Source: Nonomuraea guangzhouensis
GTDB taxonomy: Bacteria > Actinomycetota > Actinomycetes > Streptosporangiales > Streptosporangiaceae
DNA: 35,430 nucleotides
Reading direction: 5' to 3'
Assembly: GCF_019396345.1 (NCBI RefSeq)
Contig: NZ_JAHKRM010000062.1
Location: 1-35,430, forward strand
The notes beneath the pieces are model-generated. The model was not told the DNA's origin, did not search any database, and saw only the letters and a list, made by a program, of their open reading frames with translations. Below, in pieces: positions 10,775 through 18,768 of the stretch. Within the stretch, counting starts at the first letter, position 1. The number at the start of each line of letters is the position of its first letter. The position numbers and the translations under genes were made by a program.

Positions 10775-10833
10775 GCCCCCGCTCAAGAGTCTCCCGCTCC
10801 CCAGCCACGTCCGGAAGTGTCGGTTCCGCCCAG

Positions 10834-10839
10834 TAGGGT
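10834..10839 (+). promoter_or_regulatory. -10 hexamer for a leaderless PIG-L transcript
   Basis: TAGGGT lies 7 nt before ATG 10847 and there is no Shine-Dalgarno sequence. This supports both a separate promoter for this gene and ATG 10847 as the true start. Confidence 0.45.
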
Positions 10840-10846
10840 CGGCAGC

Positions 10847-11668
10847 ATGGATCGGCAACTCACCCTGATGGCGGTGCACGCTCACCCCGACGACGAATGC
10901 CTGAGCACCGGCGGCATCCTCGCCCGCTACTCCGACGAGGGCATCCGCACGGTCCTGGTCACCTGCACCAACGGCGAGCAGGGCGACGGACCCGGCGGCG
11001 TCAAGCCCGGCGACCCCGGCCACAACGACGCCGAGGTGGCGGAGCGCAGGCTGGCGGAGCTGCGCGAGTCGGTGCAGCACCTGGGCATCGACCACCTGGA
11101 GCTGCTCGGCTACCGCGACTCCGGCATGGACGGCTGGGACACCAACGCCCACCCCGACGCGTTCGCCAACGTGCCTGTCGACGTGGCCGCCACCCGCCTC
11201 GGCGAGCTCATCGAGCGCTATCGCCCGCAGGTCATCGTCACCTACGACGAAACAGGCGGCAGCGGCTACAACCACCCCGACCACGTCCAGGCCCACCGCA
11301 TCACGGTCGCGGCCGTCGAGGCGACCGGCATCCCCGACAAGTTCTACTACACGGCCATCCCCCGCGCCGCGATCAAGCGCATGTTCGAGTTCATGCGCAG
11401 CAGCGGTGTCGAGATGGGCGACTTCCAGCCCTCCGACGACTTCGGCACCCCCGACGAGCTCGTGACGAGCGTCGTCGACGTCGCCCCCTATGTCGGCCGC
11501 AAGCTCAAGGCCCTGCAGTCACACGAGAGCCAGGGCGAGAACATCTTCTTGCTCCGCATGCCCGAGGAGGCCCAGCAGCAGGCGTTCTCCGCCGAGTCCT
11601 TCACGCGGGTGGTCAACCGCGTGACCGCACCGGACCACGAGGACGACCTGTTCGCGGGTCTCCGCTGA
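10847..11668 (+). CDS. PIG-L family zinc deacetylase (MshB/Mca-like)
   Basis: This 273-residue cytoplasmic enzyme belongs to the PIG-L/LmbE fold. The zinc motif AHPDDE is at residues 12-17 and the distal GSGYNHPDHVQAHRI supplies the third metal ligand. In actinobacteria this family includes MshB, which deacetylates GlcNAc-Ins in mycothiol synthesis, and Mca, which cleaves mycothiol S-conjugates. The sequence ends at a typical PIG-L length. I cannot separate MshB, Mca or a paralogue acting on another N-acetyl sugar by reading alone, so no symbol is given. The frame opens at 10817, but ATG 10847 places the -10-like TAGGGT at leaderless spacing and starts just before the first strand (LMAVHAHPDD). 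A strong hairpin follows the stop, shared with the convergent LacI gene. Confidence 0.83.
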   Translation: MDRQLTLMAVHAHPDDECLSTGGILARYSDEGIRTVLVTCTNGEQGDGPGGVKPGDPGHNDAEVAERRLAELRESVQHLGIDHLELLGYRDSGMDGWDTNAHPDAFANVPVDVAATRLGELIERYRPQVIVTYDETGGSGYNHPDHVQAHRITVAAVEATGIPDKFYYTAIPRAAIKRMFEFMRSSGVEMGDFQPSDDFGTPDELVTSVVDVAPYVGRKLKALQSHESQGENIFLLRMPEEAQQQAFSAESFTRVVNRVTAPDHEDDLFAGLR

Positions 11669-11672
11669 CGGA

Positions 11673-11698
11673 CAGGCCCCGCGCGTGCGCGGGGCCTG
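11673..11698. terminator. Bidirectional hairpin terminator (PIG-L / LacI operon)
   Basis: Perfect 12-bp arms CAGGCCCCGCGC and GCGCGGGGCCTG surround a 2-nt centre, so the real loop would open by a few pairs. It lies between the convergent stops at 11668 and 11706. There is no T tract, as is common for actinobacterial terminators. Confidence 0.75.
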
Positions 11699-11705
11699 CC
11701 CAAGA

Positions 11706-12719
11706 TCAAGGGGACAATTCCCCCGACCCCCTGACGATCAATCGCGTGGGCACCAGGGCGCGCCGGGCCCGGGAGCGGTCGCCGTCCAACCGGGACAGCA
11801 CCAGCTCCGCCGCCACCTCCCCGATGGCCGCCGGATCCTGCGCCACGACGGTCAGCGGCGGATCCAGCACCTCCGCCAGCGGCAGGTCGTCGAAGCCCAC
11901 CAGCGCCACGTCCCGCCGCCCCGCCCGGGCCAGCGCCACCACCGCCCCCATGGAGGCGAAGTTGTTGGCCGCGAACAGCGCGGTGGGCGGGTTTTCCAGG
12001 GCCAGGAGCCGCAGGGTGGCCGCGCGGGCCGCCTCCTGGTCGTGGCCCGTCTCCACCAGGGCGCGGTCGAAGGGCAGACCCGCCTCCTCCAGGGCGTCAC
12101 GGTAGCCCTGGAGGCGTTCGCGGCGGGTGTAGAGAGTGGCGGGCAGGTCGCCGATGAAGCCGATCCGGCGGTGGCCGTACCCGATCAGGTGGGCGATGCC
12201 CGCCTGGGCGCCGGACCGGTTGCCGCTGACCACGCTGTCGGCGGTCAGGCCGACGGCGGGCCGGTCGAGGAAGACGATGGGCAGGCCGGCGACGCGTTCC
12301 GACCGCAGGTAGCGGTGGTCTCCGGTGGCGGAGGGCACCACGATGAGGGCGCTGACCCGGCGGGCCAGGAAGGTGGCGATCAGGGACTGCTCCAGATCGG
12401 CGGTCTCGCTGGAGGAGCCGACGATGAGGGTCAGGCCGCGAGCCCTGACGGCGCTCTCGATGCCGCCCGCCACCGTGCCGAAGAACGGGTTGCCCATCTC
12501 GGGGATGACCAGCCCGATCGCGGCGTCCCTGGCCCCGACCCGCATGTTGCGGGCCATCAGGTTGGGTTGGTAGCCCAGTTTGCGGACCGCGGCCATGACG
12601 CGTTCGCGCGTCTCGATGGCCACGGGTCCGTCGTCGTTGAGCACCCGTGAGACGGTCTTGGCGGTGACACCCACCTCACGGGCCACGTCTGTCATGGTGG
12701 GACGCCGCATTTCGACCAT
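11706..12719 (-). CDS. LacI family repressor of the sugar uptake locus
   Basis: The 337-residue regulator has an N-terminal LacI helix-turn-helix (MTDVAREVGVTAKTVSRVLND) followed by the hinge-helix segment NLMARNMRVG. The rest is a periplasmic-binding-protein-like effector domain (IGLVIPEMGNPFFG, FLDRPAVGLTADSV, GHRRIGFIGD, ALVGFDDLPLAEVLDPPLT). Its ATG lies 1 nt after the stop of the ATPase gene (TAGCATG), so it is the last gene of the transporter operon and is translated with it. The effector is most likely the transported sugar or its phosphate. The two LacI-type palindromes at 15507-15538 are the obvious targets and would give control of both its own operon and the divergent kinase. Confidence 0.9.
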   Translation of the reverse strand: MVEMRRPTMTDVAREVGVTAKTVSRVLNDDGPVAIETRERVMAAVRKLGYQPNLMARNMRVGARDAAIGLVIPEMGNPFFGTVAGGIESAVRARGLTLIVGSSSETADLEQSLIATFLARRVSALIVVPSATGDHRYLRSERVAGLPIVFLDRPAVGLTADSVVSGNRSGAQAGIAHLIGYGHRRIGFIGDLPATLYTRRERLQGYRDALEEAGLPFDRALVETGHDQEAARAATLRLLALENPPTALFAANNFASMGAVVALARAGRRDVALVGFDDLPLAEVLDPPLTVVAQDPAAIGEVAAELVLSRLDGDRSRARRALVPTRLIVRGSGELSP

Positions 12720-12720
12720 G

Positions 12721-13527
12721 CTAGAGGCCGATCGCCTCCGCCGCGTCCTTGTCCGTCACGACCGACTTGCCTTCCGAAACCTGGAGGGCACCGGTCATGA
12801 TGGCGACGACCTCGGCCATGCTGTGGTCGCCCGGCTTGATCTGGGCGACGCGGCGGCCGAGCCGCTGGACGTGGATCCGGTCGGCGATCTCGAAGACGTG
12901 GGGCATGTTGTGACTGATCAGTACGACGGGCATGCCGCGGTCGCGGACCCGCTTGATCATGTCGAGCACCTGCCCCGACTCCTTGACCCCGAGAGCGGCG
13001 GTGGGCTCGTCCATCACGACGACGTGCCGGGCCCAGGCCACGGCCCTGGCCACGGCCACACCCTGCCGCTGGCCGCCGGACAGCGACTCGACGGGCTGGG
13101 TGAGCGAGCGCAGGCCGATCTTCAGGTCGGCCATGTGATTAGCCGACTCCTCACGCATCCGCTTCTTGTCGAGCTTGCGGAAGATCGTGCCGAGCAGTCC
13201 GGGCTTGCGCAGCTCGCGGCCGAGGAACAGGTTCGTGGCGATGTCGAGCGAGGCGGCCACGGCGAGTTCCTGGTAGACGGTCTCGATGCCGAGCCTGCGC
13301 GCTTCCAGGGGGTTGCGGATGCGGACGGACTTGCCGTCGAGGAGGATCTCGCCCTCGTCCGGCTGCAGGGCGCCGGTCAGCGCCTTGATCAGGCTGGTCT
13401 TGCCGGCGCCGTTGTCGCCGATGACGGCGAGCACCTCGCCGGGCATCAGGTCGAAGTCGGCGCCGTCGAGCGCGACCACGTGGCCGTAGCGCTTCACCAG
13501 GCCGCGCGCCTGGAGTACGGGGGTCAT
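12721..13527 (-). CDS. frcA: Sugar ABC transporter ATP-binding protein (FrcA-like)
   Basis: The 268-residue ATPase has a single nucleotide-binding domain: Walker A GDNGAGKT (37-44), Q-loop at VYQEL, signature LSGGQ (149-153), Walker B VVVMDEPTAA ending at ~178, and switch His in LISHNMPH. Most CUT2 sugar ATPases (RbsA type) are ~500-residue double domains, while the fructose transporter FrcA is a single domain of this size. That difference is the main reason for the symbol. It presumably works as a homodimer on the permease below. The start overlaps the permease stop (ATGA at 13524-13527). Sugar specificity is inferred from gene layout and needs uptake data. Confidence 0.75.
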   Translation of the reverse strand: MTPVLQARGLVKRYGHVVALDGADFDLMPGEVLAVIGDNGAGKTSLIKALTGALQPDEGEILLDGKSVRIRNPLEARRLGIETVYQELAVAASLDIATNLFLGRELRKPGLLGTIFRKLDKKRMREESANHMADLKIGLRSLTQPVESLSGGQRQGVAVARAVAWARHVVVMDEPTAALGVKESGQVLDMIKRVRDRGMPVVLISHNMPHVFEIADRIHVQRLGRRVAQIKPGDHSMAEVVAIMTGALQVSEGKSVVTDKDAAEAIGL

Positions 13528-14495
13528 CGGGTCCTCCTCCGGGAGAGCTGGTCGACGGTGACGGCGAGGATCACCAGGATGCCGGTGATGAGCGTCTGAT
13601 AAATCGACGGTACGCCCATGAGCTGCAGGCCGTTACGGAAGACCCCGACGATGAGCGCGCCGATCAGCGTGCCGATCACCAGGCCGCGGCCACCGAACAG
13701 GCTGGTCCCGCCGAGCACGACGGCGGTGATGCTGTCGAGGTTGTCGGTCTGCCCGGCCTGCGGGTCGCCCACGCCGGTCCTGGAGACGAGCAGCAGGGCG
13801 GCGATGCCGTACACGAGGCCCGCGATGGTGTACACGCTGATCGTCAGCCGCTGCGTGCGGATGCCGGTCAGCCGGGCGACCTCCTGGCTGTTGCCGAGCG
13901 CGTACACGTGGCGGCCCCAGGCGGTCTGCCCGAGCACGTACGCGAAGAACAGGAACAGCAGGATCGTGAGCAGCGACCCGTAGGTGACGTTCGTCTCGCC
14001 GATCTTGAACGTCTGCCCGAGGAAGGTCAGCGCGGCCGGCAGGTCGGTGACCGTCTGGTCCTCGGAGTAGATGTGGGTCAGCGCGAACACCACGTTCAGC
14101 ATGCCGAGCGTGACGATGAACGGCGGCAGCGAGATCTTCGTCACCAGCAGCCCGTTCGCCAGCCCGAACGCCGCGCAGACGGCGATCCCGGCGACGATGG
14201 CGAGCACCGGCGGCAGGCCGCTGCCGACGGCCAGCTTGGTCATCACGATGCCGCCGAACGCCATGATCGCGCCGTTGGACAGGTCGATGCCGGCCGTCAG
14301 GATGATCAGCGTCTGCCCGATGGCGAGCGTGCCGACGACCATCACCTGCTGGATGATCAGCGAGAAGTTGCCGCCGGTGAGGAACTGGTCGCTGTTGACC
14401 GCGAAGAACACGCAGGCCAGCAGGAGCGCGCCCAGCGGCCCCGCGGTCGGTGTGGAGATGATGCGGCGCGGCAGCGTCGCTTCCATGACGGCCAT
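13524..14495 (-). CDS. frcC: Sugar ABC transporter permease (FrcC-like, BPD_transp_2 family)
   Basis: The 323-residue membrane protein has about 8-10 hydrophobic segments and CUT2 permease signatures: VGTLAIGQTLIILTAGIDLSNGAIMA, GLANGLLVTKISLPPFIVTLGML, WGRHVYALGNSQEVARLTGI (the cytoplasmic loop that contacts the ATPase), and a C-terminal LFGGRGLVIGTLIGALIVGV. It would form the channel for import with FrcA-like and FrcB-like partners. The start is 1 nt after the stop of the binding-protein gene (TGACATG) and the end overlaps the ATPase start by 4 nt, so translation is coupled on both sides. Confidence 0.82.
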   Translation of the reverse strand: MAVMEATLPRRIISTPTAGPLGALLLACVFFAVNSDQFLTGGNFSLIIQQVMVVGTLAIGQTLIILTAGIDLSNGAIMAFGGIVMTKLAVGSGLPPVLAIVAGIAVCAAFGLANGLLVTKISLPPFIVTLGMLNVVFALTHIYSEDQTVTDLPAALTFLGQTFKIGETNVTYGSLLTILLFLFFAYVLGQTAWGRHVYALGNSQEVARLTGIRTQRLTISVYTIAGLVYGIAALLLVSRTGVGDPQAGQTDNLDSITAVVLGGTSLFGGRGLVIGTLIGALIVGVFRNGLQLMGVPSIYQTLITGILVILAVTVDQLSRRRTR

Positions 14496-14496
14496 G

Positions 14497-15480
14497 TCAG
14501 CCCCAGCAGTTCGCCAGGCCGAAGGCGGTGTCCTTCGCCTCGACGCCCTGGACGGCCTTGTCGGTGATCAGGGTGACGCCGGTGTCGGTGTACCCCTTGG
14601 GCTTGGCGCCGCCCTTGGCGACCGCGGCGACGGCCTTGACGCCGTCCTCGGCCATCTTCAGCGGGTACTGCTGCGAGGTCGCGGCGATCTCCCCGCTCTT
14701 CACGGCCTTGACGCCGGTGCAGCCGCCGTCGACCGAGACGATCAGCACGTCCTTCTCGCGGCCCTTGGCCTTGAGCGCGGTGTAGGCGCCGAGGGCGGCG
14801 GGCTCGTTGATGGTGTAGACGAGGTTGATGTCGGGCGCCTTCTGCAGGCAGTTCTCCATCGCCTCCTGGCCCTTGGCCTGGTCGCCGCGCGTGTCCTGGG
14901 AGCAGACGACCGACGGGTCGCCCTCGGCGATGCCGAAGCCCTTCAGGAAGCCGTCGTGGCGGAGCTGCCCGACCGTGATGCCGGGGGCCAGGTCGAGGGT
15001 GGCGATCTTCGCGGTCTTGCCGGCCATCGCGCCCTTGGCGTACTGGCCGATCAGCTCGCCCGCCTTGAGGTTGTCGGTGGCGAACAGCGCGTCGGTGGCG
15101 TCCTGCGGGTCGGTCGGCGTGTCCAGCGCGATCACCACGACGCCGGCGTCCCGGGCCTTCTTGATCGCGGGCACGATCGCCTTGGTGTCGTTGGGCGTGA
15201 TGAGGATGCCCTTCACCCCGGCCGCGACCATGTTCTCGATGGCGGTGAGCTGGGAGGCGTTGTCGCCGTCGAACTTGCCCGCGGCGGTCATCAACTCCAT
15301 GCCCTCCGCCTTGGCGGCCTTCTGCGCGCCTTCCTTCATCTTGACGAAGAACGGGTTGGTCTCCGTCTTCGTGATCAGCCCGACCTTGGCGGAGCTGGTG
15401 GAGGCCTTTTGCTCGCCACCGCCGCAGCCAGTGACGAGGAGAGCGGCGGCCAGCAGTCCGGCCGAGAGCCTAGCAATCAT
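14497..15480 (-). CDS. frcB: Sugar ABC transporter substrate-binding lipoprotein (FrcB-like)
   Basis: The 327-residue protein begins with a lipoprotein signal peptide ending at a lipobox-like LVTGC (Cys ~19), so it should be tethered outside the membrane. The mature part is a type I periplasmic-binding fold of the ribose/fructose group: KVGLITKTETNPFFVKMKEGA, KGILITPNDTKAIVPAIKKA, VVVIALDTPTD, NLVYTINEPAALGAY. A Cys pair in VVCSQD and GGCTGV may form a disulfide. GGAAG about 6 nt upstream supports ATG 15480. It is the first gene of the operon, directly behind the two LacI-type operators. Fructose as ligand is inferred from the single-domain ATPase and the neighbouring PfkB kinase. Confidence 0.8.
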   Translation of the reverse strand: MIARLSAGLLAAALLVTGCGGGEQKASTSSAKVGLITKTETNPFFVKMKEGAQKAAKAEGMELMTAAGKFDGDNASQLTAIENMVAAGVKGILITPNDTKAIVPAIKKARDAGVVVIALDTPTDPQDATDALFATDNLKAGELIGQYAKGAMAGKTAKIATLDLAPGITVGQLRHDGFLKGFGIAEGDPSVVCSQDTRGDQAKGQEAMENCLQKAPDINLVYTINEPAALGAYTALKAKGREKDVLIVSVDGGCTGVKAVKSGEIAATSQQYPLKMAEDGVKAVAAVAKGGAKPKGYTDTGVTLITDKAVQGVEAKDTAFGLANCWG

Positions 15481-15506
15481 GGTGGCTTCCTATCAGGGAT
15501 GATTCA

Positions 15507-15538
15507 ATGTCATCGTTGACATATGTCAACGTTGACAT
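15507..15538. promoter_or_regulatory. Two abutting LacI-type operators between transporter and kinase
   Basis: Operator 1 (15507-15522, ATGTCATCGTTGACAT) is palindromic except for one position pair. Operator 2 (15523-15538, ATGTCAACGTTGACAT) is a perfect 16-bp palindrome. Both have the central CG usual for LacI-family sites and their centres are 16 bp apart. The junction makes a third perfect palindrome, CGTTGACATATGTCAACG (15514-15531). TTGACA, the -35 consensus, occurs within the sites in both directions, so a bound repressor would block transporter and kinase together. Confidence 0.75.
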
Positions 15539-15562
15539 TCGCCGTGCTGCGATGATGGACTC

Positions 15563-15576
15563 CGTTTCTAGAAACG
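15563..15576. promoter_or_regulatory. Perfect 14-bp palindrome upstream of the kinase
   Basis: CGTTTCTAGAAACG is a perfect palindrome about 40 bp to the right of the LacI-type operators. It has a different sequence and no central CG, so a second regulator or an inverted promoter element is possible. Function unknown. Confidence 0.35.
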
Positions 15577-15630
15577 TCAATGCCCCCGCGACGTAACAAA
15601 TCTGCAAACATGGCAGAAAGGTTGACCCTG

Positions 15631-16560
15631 ATGATCGCTGTCCTGGGCGAATGCGTCGCTGACGCCTTCGCTGACCGGCGTCCCGGCGAGCTGGAGCTCC
15701 GGGTGCTGCCGGGCGGGGGCCCCGCGAACACGGCAGTGGCTCTCGCCCGCCTCGGCACCGCGACCCGGTTCCTGGGACGGGTGTCCGGGGACGTGTTCGG
15801 AGAGCTGTTCCGCGAGCACCTCACCTCCTCCGGGGTGGACCTGTCTGCCTGCGTACCCGCCGGCGAGCCGAGCACACTGGCCGTGGCCTCGCTCGACGAA
15901 CGAGGTCAGGCGGCCTACAGCTTCCACGCCGAGGGCACCGCCGACTTCCAGTGGACGCCCGAGGAGCTCGCCGCCGTCGACCCGCGCGGGTGGTCCTGCC
16001 TGCACACGGGGTCTCTCGCGCTGGTCAGGCAGCCGGGCGGCGCCGCGGTGGAGGCGTTCGCGGGCGACGCCCGCGAGCACGCGACGGTCTCGATCGATCC
16101 CAACGTACGGCCCAGCCTGGCGAGCCGGGCGGACTACCCGGTGGAGCGCTGGTGCGCGGTGGCCGACATCCTCAAGCTCAGCGAGGACGACCTGTCCTTC
16201 CTGATGCCGGACGAGCCCGTGGAACGTGCCTGCGACGCCTGGCACGCGGCGGGGGCCCGGCTCATCGTGATCACCCAGGGCGCGGCGGGCGCGCTGGTGT
16301 CCCTGGACGGGAAACGGACGTCGGTACGAGCGCCGCGGATCAAGGTCGTCGACACCGTGGGGGCCGGTGACTCCTTCACCGCCGGGCTGCTGCACCGGCT
16401 GGGCGTGCGGGGGCTGCTCGGGGGCCGCCTGGAGGGGCTCGACCTGGAGACGGCCGCCGACGCCGCCGCCTTCGCCGCCCGGGTGGCGGCGCTGACGTGC
16501 TCGGTCGCGGGGGCGAACCCGCCGTGGGCACACCAGCTCAACGAGCCCGCGGGACTGTGA
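15631..16560 (+). CDS. PfkB family carbohydrate kinase (fructokinase-like)
   Basis: The 309-residue ribokinase-fold enzyme would phosphorylate the imported sugar with ATP. It has the N-terminal signature LPGGGPANTAVALARLG, the substrate-loop region FLGRVSGDVFGE, the NPNVRPSL-like SIDPNVRPSL, and the catalytic motif DTVGAGDSFTAGLL containing the base Asp. AAAGG 8 nt before ATG 15631 favours this start over ATG 15610. It is divergent from the transporter operon and shares its operators, so transport and phosphorylation are probably induced together. Fructokinase is most likely given the FrcABC-type transporter, but 2-keto-3-deoxygluconate or other sugar kinases share the fold. Confidence 0.83.
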   Translation: MIAVLGECVADAFADRRPGELELRVLPGGGPANTAVALARLGTATRFLGRVSGDVFGELFREHLTSSGVDLSACVPAGEPSTLAVASLDERGQAAYSFHAEGTADFQWTPEELAAVDPRGWSCLHTGSLALVRQPGGAAVEAFAGDAREHATVSIDPNVRPSLASRADYPVERWCAVADILKLSEDDLSFLMPDEPVERACDAWHAAGARLIVITQGAAGALVSLDGKRTSVRAPRIKVVDTVGAGDSFTAGLLHRLGVRGLLGGRLEGLDLETAADAAAFAARVAALTCSVAGANPPWAHQLNEPAGL

Positions 16561-16579
16561 CGCGACACGGGACCCAGCC

Positions 16580-18730
16580 TTACCGAACGGGAGCCCCGCC
16601 CAGGAGCCGGGCCTGCTCCTCCTCGACGATCTGGCGGGCCAGCGCCTGCTCGGACACGTCGATCGCGTCGGGCGCGGACTCGGCCAGGTCGCTGCGCCTG
16701 GCGTAGGCGTCGAACAGCGCCGTCTTGGCCTGCAGGATCTTCAGCATCCGCTCGTCCACGCCGCCGGGCGAGAGCAGCCGGTGCACCTGGACCCGGCGCA
16801 CCTGCCCCATGCGGTGCGCGCGGGCCACGGCCTGGCTCTCCATGGTGGGCTTGACCTGCGGTTCGCAGATGATCACGACGGAGGCGGCCTGCAGGTTGAG
16901 CCCGACCCCGCCGGCCTGGATCTGGGCGAGCAGCACCGCGTGCCCCGGCACCGCGCTGAACGCGTCCACGGCCTCCTGGCGGCGCTCCGGCCGCAGATCA
17001 CCGGTGAGCGGCCCGTGGACCGCCGGGCCGAGGGCGTCCCGCACCGCGGTCAGGACGTCGCGGAAGTAGGAGAAGACCACCACCTTCAGCCCGCTGCCCG
17101 CCGCCTCGTCGACCAGCTCACGCAGCCGTTCGAGCTTGGCCGACTTGTCCGGCACCGCGTAGGCGGCGCGGCGCATGGCCATGAAGTTGCCCGCCGCGAC
17201 CGCCGCCCGGTAGGCGTCGGCGTCCGCGGCGCTCAGCTCCTCCCACTCGTCGACGCGCACGAGATCGGGCAGCTCGGTGAGCACGTCCTCCTGGTTGCGG
17301 CGCAGGTAGACGGGCGCCACCGCGCTCCGGAACGCCTGCGCGCCGGCGGCGGCGTCGCTGCCGCGCACCTGGGCGAGCAGCTCGGGCTGGAGGGGGCGAA
17401 CCAGGTTGCGGAACTCCTCCACCCGGTTCTCCATCGGCGTGCCCGTCATGAACAGCACCCGCTCGACCCGCCCGCACCATGCGGCGACGGCCCTGGACCG
17501 GCGGGCCTCGGGGTTCTTGACGTAGTGGGCCTCGTCGACCACCAGCATGCCCACCTCGGCGCTCACGCCGTCGAGTCGCTGCAGCCCGTCGAAGGTGGTC
17601 ACGGCCACGCCGCCGCGCTCCAGCCACTCCGCCAGGGCGGTGTCCCGCTCGCCGCCGTGCAGCCGGTAGGCGGGCAGCGTGCTGCGGGTCTCGATCTCGC
17701 GGGTCCAGTTGATCAGCACGCTGGCCGGGCAGACCACCAGGAAGTGGCTCCTGCCGCGCGCCTTGAGGTGCGCGAGCGCGGCGATGGCCTGCACGGTCTT
17801 GCCGAGCCCCATCTCGTCACCGAGGATCACCCGGCGCTGCGCCAGCGCGAACCGGGCCCCGAACACCTGGTAGCCACGGAGCGAAACCCGGCGGTGGGTG
17901 TCGTCGAGCTCCTGGTGCCTGACCCGTTCGGCCAGGTCGTCGGGCAGGAACCCCTCGGCGGCGACCCGGTCGCCCGGCTCCAGGGCGGCGATCTCGGCCA
18001 GCAGGTTGTAGTAGTCGGCCGCGCGGATCTCGAAGTCGATCCACACCTCCGCCCCGGAGGGCGACGGCCGCAGCAGGTCCACGGTCGCCTGCGTGATGAG
18101 CAGCCGCGTCTCGGTCTGCCCGGCGAGGATCTCGGAGATCCCGGCGACGGCCTCCTCCGCCCGCCGCCGCTTCTCCTCACCGGACAGCAGCCGGCGCCAC
18201 CAGCCGCTCACCGCCCGCGCCACCGGCATCAGCGCGGCGAGCCGCTCCTCGACCGCGTCGGCCGTCCGGCGGGCGCGCGGCAACTCGGGCCCCGCGGCCA
18301 CCAACGGGTACAGGGCGGCGAGCAGCGCCGTGGTCTCGGCGTCCTGGCCCTCGACGTCGATCTGGACGGTGGTGACCTCCCGCGCGGCGCGCTCGATCTG
18401 CTTGGCCGCCGCGTGCACCTGCCGCTGCGTCTGCGGCCCGATCCCCGGCAACCGCTGCAGCTCGTACGGCGTGGCGTCCAGCACGTCGAGCACCGTCGTG
18501 TAGCCCATGCGCTCCAGCATCCCGAGCCGCAGCCGCCCGCCGGTCACGTCCTTGAGCCGGGCCACCGGGATGCCCGCGAGCTCGGCCCTGGCCTGCGGCT
18601 TGCGCAGCGCGGACACGGCCGCCACGACCCGGGTCAGCGCGCGCTCGTGCTCCGCACGCAGCTCCCGCGCCTCGGCGAGCAGCCGCGCCGCCTGCCGGAG
18701 CACGTCCCGCACTTCCCTGGCACCGCTCAC
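16580..18730 (-). CDS. SNF2-family DEAD/DEAH helicase with N-terminal HhH domain
   Basis: The 716-residue protein has a helix-hairpin-helix-like domain at ~72-110 (GYTTVLDVLDATPYELQRLP then GIGPQTQRQV). A linker with coiled-coil-like charge follows. The SNF2 ATPase core has motif I GDEMGLGKT (304-312), Ia VVCPASVLINW, II DEAH (399-402), III LFMTGTPMEN, and in lobe 2 QAGGVGLNLQAAS and the motif VI stretch ARAHRMGQ. It should translocate on duplex DNA and remodel DNA-protein complexes; the HhH part suggests structure-specific DNA binding. GTG 18730 begins the conserved frame, with only a weak AAGG just upstream. It is the downstream neighbour of the GH20 gene at 38 bp and convergent with the kinase. 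Bacterial homologues are abundant and functions mostly unknown. Confidence 0.87.
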   Translation of the reverse strand: MSGAREVRDVLRQAARLLAEARELRAEHERALTRVVAAVSALRKPQARAELAGIPVARLKDVTGGRLRLGMLERMGYTTVLDVLDATPYELQRLPGIGPQTQRQVHAAAKQIERAAREVTTVQIDVEGQDAETTALLAALYPLVAAGPELPRARRTADAVEERLAALMPVARAVSGWWRRLLSGEEKRRRAEEAVAGISEILAGQTETRLLITQATVDLLRPSPSGAEVWIDFEIRAADYYNLLAEIAALEPGDRVAAEGFLPDDLAERVRHQELDDTHRRVSLRGYQVFGARFALAQRRVILGDEMGLGKTVQAIAALAHLKARGRSHFLVVCPASVLINWTREIETRSTLPAYRLHGGERDTALAEWLERGGVAVTTFDGLQRLDGVSAEVGMLVVDEAHYVKNPEARRSRAVAAWCGRVERVLFMTGTPMENRVEEFRNLVRPLQPELLAQVRGSDAAAGAQAFRSAVAPVYLRRNQEDVLTELPDLVRVDEWEELSAADADAYRAAVAAGNFMAMRRAAYAVPDKSAKLERLRELVDEAAGSGLKVVVFSYFRDVLTAVRDALGPAVHGPLTGDLRPERRQEAVDAFSAVPGHAVLLAQIQAGGVGLNLQAASVVIICEPQVKPTMESQAVARAHRMGQVRRVQVHRLLSPGGVDERMLKILQAKTALFDAYARRSDLAESAPDAIDVSEQALARQIVEEEQARLLGGAPVR

Positions 18731-18768
18731 GACCTTGAACGGTACCGCGTCCCGGCGCCTCGATCAGC

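Noticed and set aside
10847..11668. Naming the PIG-L protein mshB or mca
   Set aside because: The zinc motif is shared by the whole family and no other mycothiol gene is adjacent; the distinction needs alignment.
16561..16579. Terminator between the kinase and helicase genes
   Set aside because: The 19-bp convergent gap holds no stable hairpin.
16580..18730. Treating the SNF2 helicase as the missing helicase of the Ter module
   Set aside because: It is 7.5 kb away, beyond a sugar operon, and there is no sign of co-regulation.
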